In this document: positions 8,372 through 17,540 of the stretch, piece by piece
Numbering within the stretch: the first letter of the stretch is position 1
Layout: every line of letters begins with the position of its first letter
Origin: Fictibacillus nanhaiensis
GTDB taxonomy: Bacteria > Bacillota > Bacilli > Bacillales > Fictibacillaceae
Assembly (NCBI GenBank): GCA_017052515.1
Contig: JAFHKR010000039.1
Location: 620,001-684,000, forward strand
Reading direction: 5' to 3'
Length of the DNA stretch: 64,000 bases
The notes under the pieces: generated by a model
Databases searched by the model: none
Told to the model about the DNA's origin: nothing
The model's input: the letters and a program-made list of their open reading frames with translations, nothing else
Program-made: the position numbers and the translations under genes

Positions 8372-9094
8372 ATGTTTAATAAGTGGCGTTTAAAGATGAC
8401 GATGTATTGGTATAAGTTACTCTTTAAGTTAGGGCTGAAGTCAGACGAGATTTATTATATAGGTGGGAATGAAGCTTTACCACCACCACTTAGTAAAGAA
8501 GAAGAAGCGGTCCTACTTGAAAAGCTTCCTTCTGGTGACCAAGCTGCTAAATCTCTTTTGATCGAAAGAAACCTTCGTCTAGTTGTTTACATTGCACGAA
8601 AGTTTGAGAATACAGGAATTAACATTGAAGATTTAATCAGTATTGGAACGATAGGCTTGATTAAAGCTGTAAACACGTTCAATCCAGAAAAAAAGATCAA
8701 GCTCGCCACTTATGCTTCCAGATGCATTGAGAACGAAATCTTGATGTATTTGCGCCGGAACAACAAGACGCGGTCAGAAGTATCATTTGATGAACCGTTA
8801 AATGTGGATTGGGATGGAAACGAACTTTTGCTCTCAGATGTTCTAGGTACAGAGGACGACATCATTACTCGCAGGATTGAGGCTAATGTAGACCGTAAAC
8901 TCTTATTAAAAGCTCTTTTTACATTGAACGACCGTGAAAAACAGATCATGGAACTTCGCTTCGGTCTTTCAGGCGGTGAAGAAAAAACACAAAAAGATGT
9001 GGCTGATATGCTCGGTATTTCTCAGTCTTATATTTCCAGATTAGAAAAAAGGATCATAAAGAGACTTCAAAAAGAATTTAATAAAATGGTTTAG
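8372..9094 (+). CDS. sigE: RNA polymerase sporulation sigma factor SigE (pro-sigma-E)
   Basis: Early mother-cell sigma factor, made as an inactive membrane-associated precursor. From the ATG at 8372 (adjacent ATG at 8369) after GGAAGGGGAG the product has 240 residues, matching the family. An in-frame upstream ATG would add a tail not seen in homologues. The basic, aromatic pro-sequence ([23 protein letters not shown]) is about 25-30 residues and ends near the expected cleavage zone before YYIGG. Region 2 ([17 protein letters not shown]...[14 protein letters not shown]) and a region 4 HTH ([22 protein letters not shown]) follow. Confidence 0.96.
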   Translation: MFNKWRLKMTMYWYKLLFKLGLKSDEIYYIGGNEALPPPLSKEEEAVLLEKLPSGDQAAKSLLIERNLRLVVYIARKFENTGINIEDLISIGTIGLIKAVNTFNPEKKIKLATYASRCIENEILMYLRRNNKTRSEVSFDEPLNVDWDGNELLLSDVLGTEDDIITRRIEANVDRKLLLKALFTLNDREKQIMELRFGLSGGEEKTQKDVADMLGISQSYISRLEKRIIKRLQKEFNKMV

Positions 9095-9150
9095 CATTTA
9101 TTCTATATAGGTTTTGAATTGTTTTTACCATTATCTCTAAAATGACAATT

Positions 9151-9180
9151 GCATAAATTTCCCTCCGTTCGGTGATACTT
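9151..9180 (+). promoter_or_regulatory. Sigma-F promoter for sigG
   Basis: GCATA (9151-9155), a 15-bp spacer and GGTGATACTT (9171-9180) satisfy the sigma-F pattern GywTA and GgnnAnAnTw at every fixed position. B. subtilis sigG is transcribed in the forespore from a sigma-F promoter at this place. The predicted start near 9187 leaves a leader of about 30 nt. Confidence 0.75.
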
Positions 9181-9193
9181 AATTTGAAATTAG

Positions 9194-9206
9194 CTCCCGG
9201 CAGGAG
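9194..9206 (+). promoter_or_regulatory. Small hairpin over the sigG ribosome binding site
   Basis: CTCC (9194-9197) can pair with GGAG (9203-9206) across the loop CGGCA, covering the first part of the GGAGGG Shine-Dalgarno sequence. The stem is only 4 bp. A hairpin in the sigG leader that limits translation has been described for B. subtilis, which makes this worth noting. Confidence 0.35.
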
Positions 9207-9215
9207 GGAAAAGAC

Positions 9216-9998
9216 TTGACAAGAAATAAAGTTGAGATTTGCGGAGTTGACACATCAAAGCTTCCTGTTTTAAAAAATCCAGAGATGCGTATTCTTTTTG
9301 ATAAGATGCATAAAGGTGATCCTGATGCACGCGAAACTTTGGTTAACGGAAACCTCAGACTCGTTCTGAGTGTCATTCAACGGTTCAACAACCGCGGAGA
9401 GCATGTAGATGATTTATTTCAAGTAGGGTGTATTGGGCTGATGAAGTCCATAGACAATTTTGATCTAGGTCAGAACGTTAAGTTTTCAACCTATGCAGTT
9501 CCGATGATCATTGGTGAGATTCGCCGATATCTTCGAGACAATAACCCGATAAGAGTTTCTAGAAGCTTAAGGGATATCGCATATAAAGCACTGCAAGTTC
9601 GAGATCAGCTTATGAACAAACTATCTCGGGAGCCAACTGCACAACAGATTGCAGAAGCTCTAGATGTACCGAAAGAAGAAGTGGTCTTTGCGCTTGACGC
9701 CATCCAAGATCCAGTTTCACTATTTGAACCGATATACAATGACGGCGGTGATCCGATCTTTGTGATGGATCAAATCAGCGATGATAAAGCAAAAGACATG
9801 CAGTGGATTGAGGAGATCGCTTTAAAAGAAGGAATGCGCCGTTTGAATGATAGAGAAAAGATGATCTTAACGATGCGTTTCTTTCAAGGGAAAACGCAAA
9901 TGGAAGTAGCGGATGAGATCGGAATATCACAGGCACAAGTATCAAGACTCGAAAAAGCAGCGATCTCTCAGATGAATAAAAACATCCAAAGCAGTTAA
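9216..9998 (+). CDS. sigG: RNA polymerase sporulation sigma factor SigG
   Basis: Late forespore sigma factor. The 260-residue protein keeps the very conserved N-terminus (TRNKVEICGVDTSKLPVLKN), region 2 (VNGNLRLVLSVIQRFNNRGEHVDDLFQVGCIGLMKS, about 47-83), region 3 and a region 4 HTH (TQMEVADEIGISQAQVSRLEKAA). Start is TTG, after GGAGGGAAAAGAC. It sits 121 nt after sigE, so read-through from spoIIG is possible besides its own sigma-F promoter. In B. subtilis ylmA follows; here ylmC follows directly. Confidence 0.96.
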   Translation: MTRNKVEICGVDTSKLPVLKNPEMRILFDKMHKGDPDARETLVNGNLRLVLSVIQRFNNRGEHVDDLFQVGCIGLMKSIDNFDLGQNVKFSTYAVPMIIGEIRRYLRDNNPIRVSRSLRDIAYKALQVRDQLMNKLSREPTAQQIAEALDVPKEEVVFALDAIQDPVSLFEPIYNDGGDPIFVMDQISDDKAKDMQWIEEIALKEGMRRLNDREKMILTMRFFQGKTQMEVADEIGISQAQVSRLEKAAISQMNKNIQSS

Positions 9999-10023
9999 AA
10001 CCCGTTTTCACGGGTTTTTTTAT
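9997..10023 (+). terminator. Rho-independent terminator of sigG
   Basis: AAAACCCG / CGGGTTTT with loop TTTTCA, then a T-tract, overlapping the sigG stop codon region. Confidence 0.85.
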
Positions 10024-10089
10024 TTTTGGACAGAAACATGAAATAGCTTTGTCCTTCATATACTGAAAGAAGAAAGGCGGGGATCGTAG

Positions 10090-10374
10090 ATGAATAAGAT
10101 ATCAGATTTTCAAGTCAAAGATGTGGTTAACGTAGCAAATGGGAAAAAGCTCGGTCATATAGCTGATCTTGAAATCAACTTAAATACAGGTAAGATAGAT
10201 GCGATCATCATCCCTGGTGCTGGAAAGATGCTTGGTTTTTTTGCAAGAGAGAACGACATCGTGATTCCTTGGAGAAATATTGTTAAGATCGGTGCAGATG
10301 TTATTCTTGTAAGACATATGGAAGCTAGCGAACTAAATGAATATGTTAAAGAACCGTTTGATCAATTGAAATAA
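10090..10374 (+). CDS. ylmC: PRC-barrel protein, YlmC/YmxH family
   Basis: Small 94-residue protein made almost wholly of one PRC-barrel domain (DVVNVANGKKLGHIADLEINLNTGKIDAIIIP), a fold that binds partner proteins or RNA. YlmC/YmxH members are linked to sporulating Firmicutes but have no firm function. ATG follows AAGGCGGGGATCGTAG. It is bounded by the sigG terminator and its own terminator, so it is probably a monocistron. The C-terminal dozen codons also encode the left arm of that terminator. Confidence 0.85.
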   Translation: MNKISDFQVKDVVNVANGKKLGHIADLEINLNTGKIDAIIIPGAGKMLGFFARENDIVIPWRNIVKIGADVILVRHMEASELNEYVKEPFDQLK

Positions 10375-10388
10375 ACGGTTCTTTTTTC
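10348..10388 (+). terminator. Terminator of ylmC, left arm inside the gene
   Basis: AAAGAACCGTTT (10348-10359) pairs perfectly with AAACGGTTCTTT (10373-10384), followed by more T. The 5' arm is coding sequence for the last residues of YlmC. Confidence 0.85.
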
Positions 10389-10447
10389 TTTCTTGCTTAA
10401 AATTGTGGTAAAATAAAGATAAAACTTTCCAGGAGGAATAGATACAG

Positions 10448-11269
10448 ATGAACACATTTGAACGCTCTGGAAAGCATCTTGCAATAAAGAGTTGGCAAAA
10501 GATAAATTCTAATCTTATAGCTGGTTTCACAACACGTGAGGGCGGGAATAGTACAATGCCCTTTCATTCTATGAACATGGGCTTTCATGTGAATGACAAT
10601 CCAGATATGGTACGAAAAAACCGCAAATTATTTGCAGATGAGATCGGTTTTTCAGTTGAAAATTGGGTAGGCTCTAAACAAGTTCATGCTAAAAATATTG
10701 TAAAGATAACGAAAGAAGACAGAGGTTTAGGTGCTTTAGATTTCGAAACAGCAATACCAGATGCGGATGGATTATATACATCAGACGAAAATATTCTTTT
10801 AACATCCCTTTATGCGGACTGTGTTCCTCTCTACTTTTATTCACCCAACGATAACTTAATCGGACTCGCGCATGCGGGGTGGAAAGGAACGGTTGCGAAG
10901 ATCGGTCCATCGATGATCACCATGTGGCAAGATAAAGAGAATGTTGACGTAAAGTCGGTATTAGCTGCGATTGGTCCTTCTATAGGACAATGTTGTTATG
11001 AAGTAGATGATGTAGTGATAAATGAAGTAAATATAGCGCTAGGCGTAGATAATGTAGACAAGGTGTATAAGAAGAATGAAGCAGGAAACTATCAATTAAA
11101 CTTAAAAAAATTGAATGAGGTCCTTCTTTTAAGAGCTGGAGTATTGCCTGAAAATATGAGCGTTTCCGATCAATGTACGAGCTGTCAGAACGACGTGTTC
11201 TTTTCACATCGTTCTGACAGGGGCAAGACAGGAAGAATGATGAGTTATATAGGCAGGAAAGGGGATTAA
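10448..11269 (+). CDS. ylmD: YlmD / YfiH family (DUF152) metal-dependent protein
   Basis: 273-residue member of the family once called multicopper polyphenol oxidase (laccase) and more recently assigned purine nucleoside phosphorylase and adenosine deaminase activity. Metal-binding residues are visible in VGSKQVHAKN (about 75-84), GLAHAGWKGT (about 137-146) and SDQCTSCQNDVFFSHRSD. ATG follows GGAGGAATAG. It starts the ylmD-ylmE-sepF-ylmG-ylmH run. The exact substrate in this organism is inferred only. Confidence 0.9.
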   Translation: MNTFERSGKHLAIKSWQKINSNLIAGFTTREGGNSTMPFHSMNMGFHVNDNPDMVRKNRKLFADEIGFSVENWVGSKQVHAKNIVKITKEDRGLGALDFETAIPDADGLYTSDENILLTSLYADCVPLYFYSPNDNLIGLAHAGWKGTVAKIGPSMITMWQDKENVDVKSVLAAIGPSIGQCCYEVDDVVINEVNIALGVDNVDKVYKKNEAGNYQLNLKKLNEVLLLRAGVLPENMSVSDQCTSCQNDVFFSHRSDRGKTGRMMSYIGRKGD

Positions 11270-11277
11270 TTAAGAAA

Positions 11278-11958
11278 TTGGGTATCAAAGAAAACAAAGA
11301 GTACATTTTAAATGAAATACAAAGCGCATGTGAGAAAAAAAACAGGTCTTCAAAGGGCGTTAATTTGATCGCTGTGACGAAATATGTGAGTAACGAAACA
11401 ACAAGAGAAGCAGTCTTAGCAGGTATCGAACATATTGGTGAGAACAGAATAGAAGGACTGTTATCCAAAAAAGAATATCTGAAAGACCTGCCTGTAAAAT
11501 GGCACTTTATTGGAACTTTGCAGACTAGAAAAGTAAAAGACGTGATTGAACATGTGGATTATATTCATTCATTAGATCGTTTAAGTTTAGCAAATGAGAT
11601 TCAGAAAAGAGCAGTTAAGACTATTTCCTGTTTTGTTCAAGTTAATGTAGCTGAAGAAGATTCCAAACACGGCTTGCCAGTAAAAGATGTAGTAGCTTTT
11701 GTCGATAAACTAAAGGACTACGATCGTATAAAGGTTGTCGGCCTGATGACTATGGCACCTTTTACTGAGGATGAATCCTTAATCAGAAACGTGTTCTCAA
11801 CACTAAAGCAACTTCAATTGGAGATACAGAAACAAAAAATGGTTCATGCTCCATGTACTGAACTATCTATGGGGATGTCTAACGATTATTCGATTGCTGT
11901 TGAAGAAGGTGCAACATTTATTAGAGTAGGGACGAGTTTAGTAGGAAAAGAATTTTAG
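11278..11958 (+). CDS. ylmE: YggS-type pyridoxal phosphate homeostasis protein YlmE
   Basis: PLP-binding protein of the alanine-racemase-like TIM-barrel fold without known catalysis, needed for vitamin B6 and amino acid balance. The 226-residue sequence shows the PLP lysine in LIAVTKYVS (about 29-37), the WHFIGTLQTRKVK motif (about 73-85) and the phosphate-binding end LSMGMSNDYSIAVEEGATFIRVGTSLVG. Start is TTG, 8 nt after ylmD, with GGAAAGGGG upstream. Usual length. Confidence 0.93.
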   Translation: MGIKENKEYILNEIQSACEKKNRSSKGVNLIAVTKYVSNETTREAVLAGIEHIGENRIEGLLSKKEYLKDLPVKWHFIGTLQTRKVKDVIEHVDYIHSLDRLSLANEIQKRAVKTISCFVQVNVAEEDSKHGLPVKDVVAFVDKLKDYDRIKVVGLMTMAPFTEDESLIRNVFSTLKQLQLEIQKQKMVHAPCTELSMGMSNDYSIAVEEGATFIRVGTSLVGKEF

Positions 11959-11970
11959 GAGGTGGTACAG

Positions 11971-12393
11971 ATGGGAATTAAAACAAAATTCAAGCGTTTC
12001 TTTGATCTGGAAGACGATTATGAGTATGAAGAGGAATATGAGGAAGAGTCGATGCCTGAAGAAGAAGAAATCACACCTTCCCATACGAAAAAAGGAAAAC
12101 CGAACGTGGTGAGTCTTCAGAGTATCCAACAACAAGTTAAAGTTGTGCTTGTCGAACCTCGAGTATATGCAGAAGCACAAGATATTGCGGATCAATTAAA
12201 AAATCGCAGAGCTGTTGTTATGAATTTACAAAGAATTCCGCATGATCAAGCAAAAAGAATCGTAGACTTCTTATCAGGTACTGTTTATGCAATCGGTGGC
12301 GACATTCAAAAGTTGGGACCGAATACATTTTTATGTACTCCTGAAAATGTTGATGTTTCCGGAACGATTTCAGAAATGATGGAAGAAGATTAA
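11971..12393 (+). CDS. sepF: Cell division protein SepF
   Basis: Membrane-binding protein that bundles FtsZ filaments into rings and anchors them. The 140-residue product has an N-terminal amphipathic helix ([11 protein letters not shown]), an acidic flexible linker ([22 protein letters not shown]) and the C-terminal SepF domain (about 50-135, with [29 protein letters not shown]). ATG 11971 is chosen because the GTG 9 nt upstream overlaps the AGGAGGTGG ribosome binding site. The C-terminal peptide of FtsZ encoded in this window is its known target. Confidence 0.95.
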   Translation: MGIKTKFKRFFDLEDDYEYEEEYEEESMPEEEEITPSHTKKGKPNVVSLQSIQQQVKVVLVEPRVYAEAQDIADQLKNRRAVVMNLQRIPHDQAKRIVDFLSGTVYAIGGDIQKLGPNTFLCTPENVDVSGTISEMMEED

Positions 12394-12412
12394 ATCAGGT
12401 AGGTGAAAATTA

Positions 12413-12694
12413 TTGAATATGATCTATGCAGTTGAAGACGTAGTACTAACTCTTATTCAGATCTACTACTACATGATTATCGGGTACATACTATTATCTT
12501 GGTTTCCAAATGCTCGTGAGTCATCTATCGGTCAGGTGATCGCTAGGCTAGTTGAACCATATCTTTCTCCATTTCGAAAGATTATTCCGCCTCTTGGCAT
12601 GATTGATCTTTCTCCGATCGTAGCACTTATGGCACTGCATTTTGCTCGTTTTGGAGTATCGGCGATCGCACAGATGATAGCACGTTCACTGTAG
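12413..12694 (+). CDS. ylmG: YggT family membrane protein YlmG
   Basis: 93-residue protein with two transmembrane helices (about 5-28 and 66-88) and the YggT signature LLSWFPNARESSIGQVIARLVEPYLSPFRKIIPPLGMIDLSPIVAL. The family is linked by position to division genes and, in plastids and cyanobacteria, to nucleoid distribution; molecular role is unclear. Start is probably the TTG at 12413 after AGGTAGGTG, with an ATG two codons later as the alternative. Confidence 0.9.
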   Translation: MNMIYAVEDVVLTLIQIYYYMIIGYILLSWFPNARESSIGQVIARLVEPYLSPFRKIIPPLGMIDLSPIVALMALHFARFGVSAIAQMIARSL

Positions 12695-12702
12695 GTTTTG
12701 TT

Positions 12703-13476
12703 ATGAGTATCTATCAGCATTACAGACCAGAAGAGCACGAATTTGTGGACCGGGTCTTGAACTGGAAGTCGGAGGTGTTGGAGAGGTATAGTCCAAGATT
12801 GACTGACTTTCTTGATCCGAGAGAACAAGAAATCGTAAAAACCATCATTGGTAACGATACTGAAGTTCGCCTCTCTTTATGGGGAGGCTCTTCTTTTTCT
12901 GAACGGAAGAGAGCATTGATTTATCCGGATTATTTTACTGCTCAAAATGAAGATTTTCAATTAGTCTGTTATGACATTCAATATCCTGCTAAATTCTCTA
13001 CGATTGAACATCGAGATGTTTTGGGTGCTTTAATGAACATAGGTGTTAAAAGAGGTAAGTATGGTGATATCTTAATTTCAGGAGATCGTGTACAGTTCAT
13101 CTGTGCAACCGAGATCGCTGGATTTATCGATTTGAACTTAACGAAAATCGGCAAGACAGGTATTACGCTACATACGATTCAAGAAGATGAATTAGTAGAA
13201 GTAAAGACTGAATATCACGAAAAGACTGGTACTGTGTCTTCCCTACGACTTGATGTGATTGTCGCTGAGGTGTACAACCTGTCTCGTGCAAAAGCTTCTC
13301 CTTTGATACAAGGAGGACGAGTTAAGCTCAACCACAAAATCGTTGATCATGTTTCAACTGAATTGATGGAAGGTGATGAGCTCTCTGTAAGAGGATTTGG
13401 CAGGAGTAAACTCATCGCGATCGAGGGAACGACTAAGAAAGAGAAGTGGCGCATCCGCTACGGACTTTTAAAATAA
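12703..13476 (+). CDS. ylmH: S4 domain RNA-binding protein YlmH
   Basis: 257-residue protein with a C-terminal S4 RNA-binding domain (about 181-240, SLRLDVIVAEVYNLSRAKASPLIQGGRVKLNHKIVDHVSTELMEGDELSVRGFGR). The N-terminal part has a fold shared with YlmH orthologues. YlmH of B. subtilis has been linked to 50S subunit rescue in ribosome quality control, which would tie it to RqcH at 31799-33508. ATG lies 8 nt after ylmG with a poor ribosome binding site, suggesting coupling. Confidence 0.9.
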   Translation: MSIYQHYRPEEHEFVDRVLNWKSEVLERYSPRLTDFLDPREQEIVKTIIGNDTEVRLSLWGGSSFSERKRALIYPDYFTAQNEDFQLVCYDIQYPAKFSTIEHRDVLGALMNIGVKRGKYGDILISGDRVQFICATEIAGFIDLNLTKIGKTGITLHTIQEDELVEVKTEYHEKTGTVSSLRLDVIVAEVYNLSRAKASPLIQGGRVKLNHKIVDHVSTELMEGDELSVRGFGRSKLIAIEGTTKKEKWRIRYGLLK

Positions 13477-13552
13477 TTTCCTTAAATAGAAGGAATGACA
13501 GAAAATTTGTCGAAATTAGGTAAAAAATAATGCATCAATGGAGGTGGCCGTT

Positions 13553-14056
13553 GTGCCTTTAACACCACTGGATATTCATAACAAGGAATTCACAAGAGGT
13601 TTCAGAGGGTATAGTGAAGATGAAGTGAATGACTTTCTAGATCAAGTCATCAAAGATTATGAAACAGTGATCCGAGAAAAGAAAGAACTAGAGGAAACGG
13701 TAGCGAACCTTGAAGAAAAGATCTCTTATTTTAAAAACATTGAGGAAACTCTAAATAAGTCGATTCTGATTGCTCAGGAAACAGGAGAAGAAGTAAAGCG
13801 AACAGCTACGAAAGAAGCTCGTTTAATTGTTAAAGAAGCTGAAAAAAATGCGGATAGAATCATTAACGAGTCGCTTTCTAAATCTCGAAAGATCTCGATG
13901 GAAATCGATGAATTAAAGAAACAGTCTTCTGTTTACCGAACACGTTTCAAAATGTTGATTGAAGCGCAACTTGAAATGTTAAAGAATGATGACTGGGATT
14001 CTTTAAATGCACCAGATAATCTTGAAGGCTATGAACTTCAAGAAGTAAAGTCGTAA
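13553..14056 (+). CDS. divIVA: Cell division topology protein DivIVA
   Basis: Coiled-coil protein that senses negative membrane curvature at poles and septa and recruits MinJ/MinCD and, in sporulation, chromosome-anchoring factors. The GTG at 13553 gives 167 residues starting MPLTPLDIHNKEFTRGFRGY, the conserved lipid-binding start. The ATG at 13538 overlaps the GGAGGTGG ribosome binding site and is rejected. Long coiled coils (about 30-65 and 70-140, with ADRIINESLSKSRKI) follow. Last gene of the ylm cluster. Confidence 0.96.
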   Translation: MPLTPLDIHNKEFTRGFRGYSEDEVNDFLDQVIKDYETVIREKKELEETVANLEEKISYFKNIEETLNKSILIAQETGEEVKRTATKEARLIVKEAEKNADRIINESLSKSRKISMEIDELKKQSSVYRTRFKMLIEAQLEMLKNDDWDSLNAPDNLEGYELQEVKS

Positions 14057-14058
14057 GC

Positions 14059-14088
14059 TTGACATTACTTTGAAAAATCGCATATACT
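14059..14088 (+). promoter_or_regulatory. Sigma-A promoter for the ileS T-box leader
   Basis: TTGACA (14059-14064), 18-bp spacer, TATACT (14083-14088). It begins 3 nt after the divIVA stop and drives the T-box leader. Confidence 0.78.
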
Positions 14089-14094
14089 TTTCTA

Positions 14095-14360
14095 AGATTA
14101 ATATGTGACGAAGACGGGGACAGTAAATTACTTTAATCTATTCAAGCGATCTAGGAAATGGTGCGAGCCTAGTATAGAGAAGTATTCGAAGATCACCCTT
14201 GAGTTCCTGAACTGAAAAAAGTAGTAAGTTCAGGCGCTTCATCCACGCTACGGATGACTAAGCGGGTTTCGTGTTTTAATACGAACCTATTAGGGTGGTA
14301 CCGCGGGATAACCTTCTCGTCCCTACTGTTAGCATGCAGTAGGGGCGAGAAGGTTTTTTT
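14095..14360 (+). promoter_or_regulatory. T-box leader (isoleucine) with terminator
   Basis: The T-box sequence AGGGTGGTACCGCG is at 14292-14305, directly ahead of a strong terminator (CTTCTCGTCCCTACTG paired with CAGTAGGGGCGAGAAG, then seven T). Stem I lies near 14140-14220, and ATC at 14192-14194 is the likely isoleucine specifier codon. Uncharged tRNA-Ile should bind the specifier and the T-box bulge, stabilise the antiterminator and allow ileS transcription. The specifier placement is inferred, not folded by computation. Confidence 0.92.
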
Positions 14361-14420
14361 GATTTCACATGGTACTTTTGGTCATCTGTCACGTTTTATC
14401 GTAATGAAGGAGGAAAGATG

Positions 14421-17183
14421 ATGAATTATAAAGACACGTTATTAATGCCGAAAACAGAGTTCCCGATGCGAGGAAATCTTCCTCAAAGAGAACCTGTTGT
14501 TCAAGACAAGTGGAAAGAACTAGACATCTACAATATGGTGTTAGGAAATACGAAGGATTTACCTCCGTTTATCCTGCATGATGGACCACCTTATGCCAAT
14601 GGTGATATCCACATCGGACACGCAGAGAATAAAATTTTAAAAGATATCATCGTGCGCTTTAAATCAATGACAGGTCACTATGCGCCTTACGTTCCTGGTT
14701 GGGATACTCACGGATTACCGATCGAAACAGCTCTTACAAAAAGCGGTAAAGTAAAACGCAAAGAATTAACTGTTGCAGAATTCCGTAAGCTTTGTGAAGA
14801 GTATGCGTTGAAGCAGGTCGATCATCAACGTGAGCAGTTTAAACGTCTAGGTGTTCGTGGAGATTGGGAAAACCCATATATCACGTTAGATAAAGGTTAC
14901 GAGGCTCGACAGATTGAAGTATTTGGTGAAATGGCTAAAAGAGATCTGATCTACAAAGGGTTAAAACCTGTATATTGGTCTCCTTCTTCAGAATCTGCAT
15001 TAGCAGAAGCAGAGATCGAGTACCAAGATAAACGCTCAGCTTCTATCTATGTAGCTTTTGATGTTAAGGATGGAAAAGGTGTTCTTGATACAGATGAGAA
15101 ACTTGTAATCTGGACAACGACTCCATGGACGATTCCAGCAAACTTAGGAATCTCTGTTCATCCAGAATTAGACTATGTTTCTGTTCAAACGGAAAATGGT
15201 AAATACGTTGTTGCAGAAGCACTATTAGAATCTCTTACAAAAGAATTCGAATGGGAACAAGCTGAAATTGTTAAACGTTTCAAAGGTGCTGAAATTGAAA
15301 ATGCAGTAGCAAGCCACCCGTTATATGGACGTGATTCACTAGTTATGCTTGGTGACCACGTTACAACAGACGCAGGAACAGGCTGTGTTCATACAGCTCC
15401 TGGTCACGGGGAAGATGACTTTTTAGTAGGTAAGAAATACGGATTAGAAGTATTGTGTCCGGTTGATGACAGAGGTGTTATGACAAAAGAAGCACCTGGT
15501 TTTGAAGGATTGTTCTATGATGAAGCGAACAAGCCGATCACGGAACAATTACAAGAAAAGGGTGCACTTCTAAAGCTTTCATTCATCACTCACTCTTATC
15601 CACATGATTGGAGAACGAAAAAGCCAGTAATCTTCCGTGCGACTGCACAGTGGTTTGCATCTATTAAAGGAATCCGTGAAGATATGCTGCGCGCGATCGA
15701 AGAAGTAAACTGGGTTCCAACTTGGGGCGAAACACGTTTACACAACATGATCAAAGACCGTGAAGATTGGTGTATTTCCCGCCAAAGAGCTTGGGGTGTT
15801 CCAATTCCTGTCTTTTATGGTGAAGATGGTGAAGCAATCCTTACAGAAGAAACGATCGCTCACGTTGTAGAATTGTTCAGAGAGCATGGCTCAAACATTT
15901 GGTTTGAAAGAGAAGCAAAAGATTTACTTCCTGAAGGATTTACTTCTCCTCATAGTCCGAATGGCCGTTTCTCTAAAGAGACGGATATCATGGATGTGTG
16001 GTTTGATTCAGGTACATCTCACTGGGGTGTTCTTGAAGAGAGAGAAAATTTAGTAAGACCTGCAGATTTATACCTTGAAGGTTCTGACCAATACCGTGGA
16101 TGGTTTAACTCTTCTCTTTCTACATCTGTTGCGATCACTGGAAAAGCTCCTTACAAAGCAGTCTTAAGCCATGGATTCGTTCTGGATGGAGAAGGACGTA
16201 AGATGAGCAAGTCAATCGGTAATACATTAGATCCGATCAAAGTGATGAAGCAACTTGGTGCTGATATCATCCGTTTATGGGTATCTTCTGTAGATTATCA
16301 ATCTGACGTACGTGTATCAGACGATATCTTAAAACAAGTAGCCGAAGTATACAGAAAGATCCGAAATACGCTTCGTTTCTTGTTAGGTAACCTGCATGGT
16401 TTTGATCCGAATCAGCATGCTGTGAAGTTTGAAGATATGCCTGATCTAGAAAAATACATGATGGTTAAACTTGATAAAGTAGTAGCCAAAGTAAAAAAAG
16501 CTTACGAAGAATATCAGTTTATCACGGTATATAATACGATTCACAACTTCTGTACGATCGAGTTGAGTTCATTCTATCTCGATATGGCAAAAGATACGCT
16601 ATACATTCAAGCAGAGGACGATCATAAACGCCGTAGCATTCAAACTGTGCTTTATCAATCCTTAATGGCTCTTACAAAACTTTCTGCTCCAGTACTTTCT
16701 CATACAGCTGATGAAGTATGGGAATACATTCCGGGTGTTGATGAAGTGAGTGTTCAATTAACAACAATGCCAGAAGTGCAGAACTACCAAGGTACAGAAA
16801 AGCTTGAAAAAGACTGGGATGTATTCATGGATGTTCGTGATGAAGTATTAAAAGCACTTGAAGAAGCAAGAAGCCAAAAAACAATTGGTAAGTCACTTAC
16901 GGCTTCCATCACTCTTTATCCAACTGAATCATTAAAACCATGGTTAGAATCAGTGGAAGACTTAAATAAGCTCTTTATCGTTTCTAAAGCTGAGGTTGGA
17001 GGAGTAAAGTCAGAAGCTCCAGAATCTGCAGGAGTCTATGAGCATGTTGCTGTTTCGGTTAGCTCTGCAGAAGGTGAAACATGCGAACGCTGCTGGGTTG
17101 TTTCTGAAGATGTTGGTCAGAACGAGAGCCATCCAACACTTTGTGCAAGCTGCGCGGAGATCGTTGAAAAGCACTACGCTTAA
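14421..17183 (+). CDS. ileS: Isoleucyl-tRNA synthetase IleS
   Basis: Class I synthetase charging tRNA-Ile. The 920-residue product has HIGH at 64-67 ([15 protein letters not shown]), the CP1 editing domain (about 200-400, with [14 protein letters not shown] and the TAPGHGEDD segment), KMSKS at 594-598, an anticodon-binding helical domain, and a C-terminal zinc site (CERCW ... CASC). This is the bacterial IleS1 type. ATG 14421 sits 7 nt after AAGGAGG; the ATG at 14418 is an alternative. In B. subtilis ylyA follows; here repeat R4 is found instead. Confidence 0.97.
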   Translation: MNYKDTLLMPKTEFPMRGNLPQREPVVQDKWKELDIYNMVLGNTKDLPPFILHDGPPYANGDIHIGHAENKILKDIIVRFKSMTGHYAPYVPGWDTHGLPIETALTKSGKVKRKELTVAEFRKLCEEYALKQVDHQREQFKRLGVRGDWENPYITLDKGYEARQIEVFGEMAKRDLIYKGLKPVYWSPSSESALAEAEIEYQDKRSASIYVAFDVKDGKGVLDTDEKLVIWTTTPWTIPANLGISVHPELDYVSVQTENGKYVVAEALLESLTKEFEWEQAEIVKRFKGAEIENAVASHPLYGRDSLVMLGDHVTTDAGTGCVHTAPGHGEDDFLVGKKYGLEVLCPVDDRGVMTKEAPGFEGLFYDEANKPITEQLQEKGALLKLSFITHSYPHDWRTKKPVIFRATAQWFASIKGIREDMLRAIEEVNWVPTWGETRLHNMIKDREDWCISRQRAWGVPIPVFYGEDGEAILTEETIAHVVELFREHGSNIWFEREAKDLLPEGFTSPHSPNGRFSKETDIMDVWFDSGTSHWGVLEERENLVRPADLYLEGSDQYRGWFNSSLSTSVAITGKAPYKAVLSHGFVLDGEGRKMSKSIGNTLDPIKVMKQLGADIIRLWVSSVDYQSDVRVSDDILKQVAEVYRKIRNTLRFLLGNLHGFDPNQHAVKFEDMPDLEKYMMVKLDKVVAKVKKAYEEYQFITVYNTIHNFCTIELSSFYLDMAKDTLYIQAEDDHKRRSIQTVLYQSLMALTKLSAPVLSHTADEVWEYIPGVDEVSVQLTTMPEVQNYQGTEKLEKDWDVFMDVRDEVLKALEEARSQKTIGKSLTASITLYPTESLKPWLESVEDLNKLFIVSKAEVGGVKSEAPESAGVYEHVAVSVSSAEGETCERCWVVSEDVGQNESHPTLCASCAEIVEKHYA

Positions 17184-17220
17184 AAGCTGTTTTCATATTC
17201 AAAGTTGTTATTTGTTAATG

Positions 17221-17350
17221 GTTGATTTCCGTTTCAGATGCTCGCTTTCCGCGGGGCAGGCAGTGAGCCACATTCGTACGTTTCTCGTATAAGTGTCTCA
17301 CTTGCCTACCTGTCCCGCAGGAGTCTCGCATCTTACACTCCAATCAACTT
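17221..17350 (+). repeat. Interspersed palindromic repeat, copy R4
   Basis: Cleanest short-form copy: GTTGATTTCCG, GATGCTCGCTTTCCGCGGGG, CAGGCAGTGAGCC, apical loop, GTCTCACTTGCC, CTGTCCCGCAGGAGTCTCGC, CTCCAATCAAC. The two halves are imperfect inverted copies (GTTGATT / AATCAAC ends, GATGC / GCATC, CAGGCAGTGAG / CTCACTTGCC). The apical part with ACATTCGTACG and CGTATAAGTGT equals that of R1. Confidence 0.85.
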
Positions 17351-17405
17351 GACTGTGAAGTGAATGAGCTAGAGTGCATTCCATTTTAGAAAATACCCCA
17401 AAAAA

Positions 17406-17431
17406 CAAATCCCGCATTTTGCGGGATTTTT
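17406..17431 (+). terminator. Terminator between ileS and lspA
   Basis: AAATCCCGCA and TGCGGGATTT pair around TTT(T), followed by T-rich sequence. It lies downstream of repeat R4, so an ileS transcript would run through the repeat. Confidence 0.8.
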
Positions 17432-17473
17432 GTTTGTTGTGGTGTACTTCATTGATGTTAGGCACAAATTAAA

Positions 17474-17503
17474 TTGTAGAACGTCCGATGGCTGTGCTAC
17501 AAT
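17474..17503 (+). promoter_or_regulatory. Candidate sigma-A promoter for lspA
   Basis: TTGTAG (17474-17479), 18-bp spacer, TACAAT (17498-17503), 38 bp upstream of the lspA start. The preceding terminator means lspA needs its own promoter. Confidence 0.5.
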
Positions 17504-17540
17504 TCATAAAGACATTAATTTCTGTATCGGAGGAGTTCTA

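Noticed and set aside
10980-11468. 162-codon minus-strand ORF opposite ylmD-ylmE
   Set aside because: Spans two conserved plus-strand genes and has a Leu/Ser/His-rich shadow-type translation.
17430-17540. N-terminal extension of LspA from an upstream ATG
   Set aside because: The extra 37 residues cover the candidate promoter, have no ribosome binding site and do not resemble LspA; the TTG at 17541 follows CGGAGGAG.
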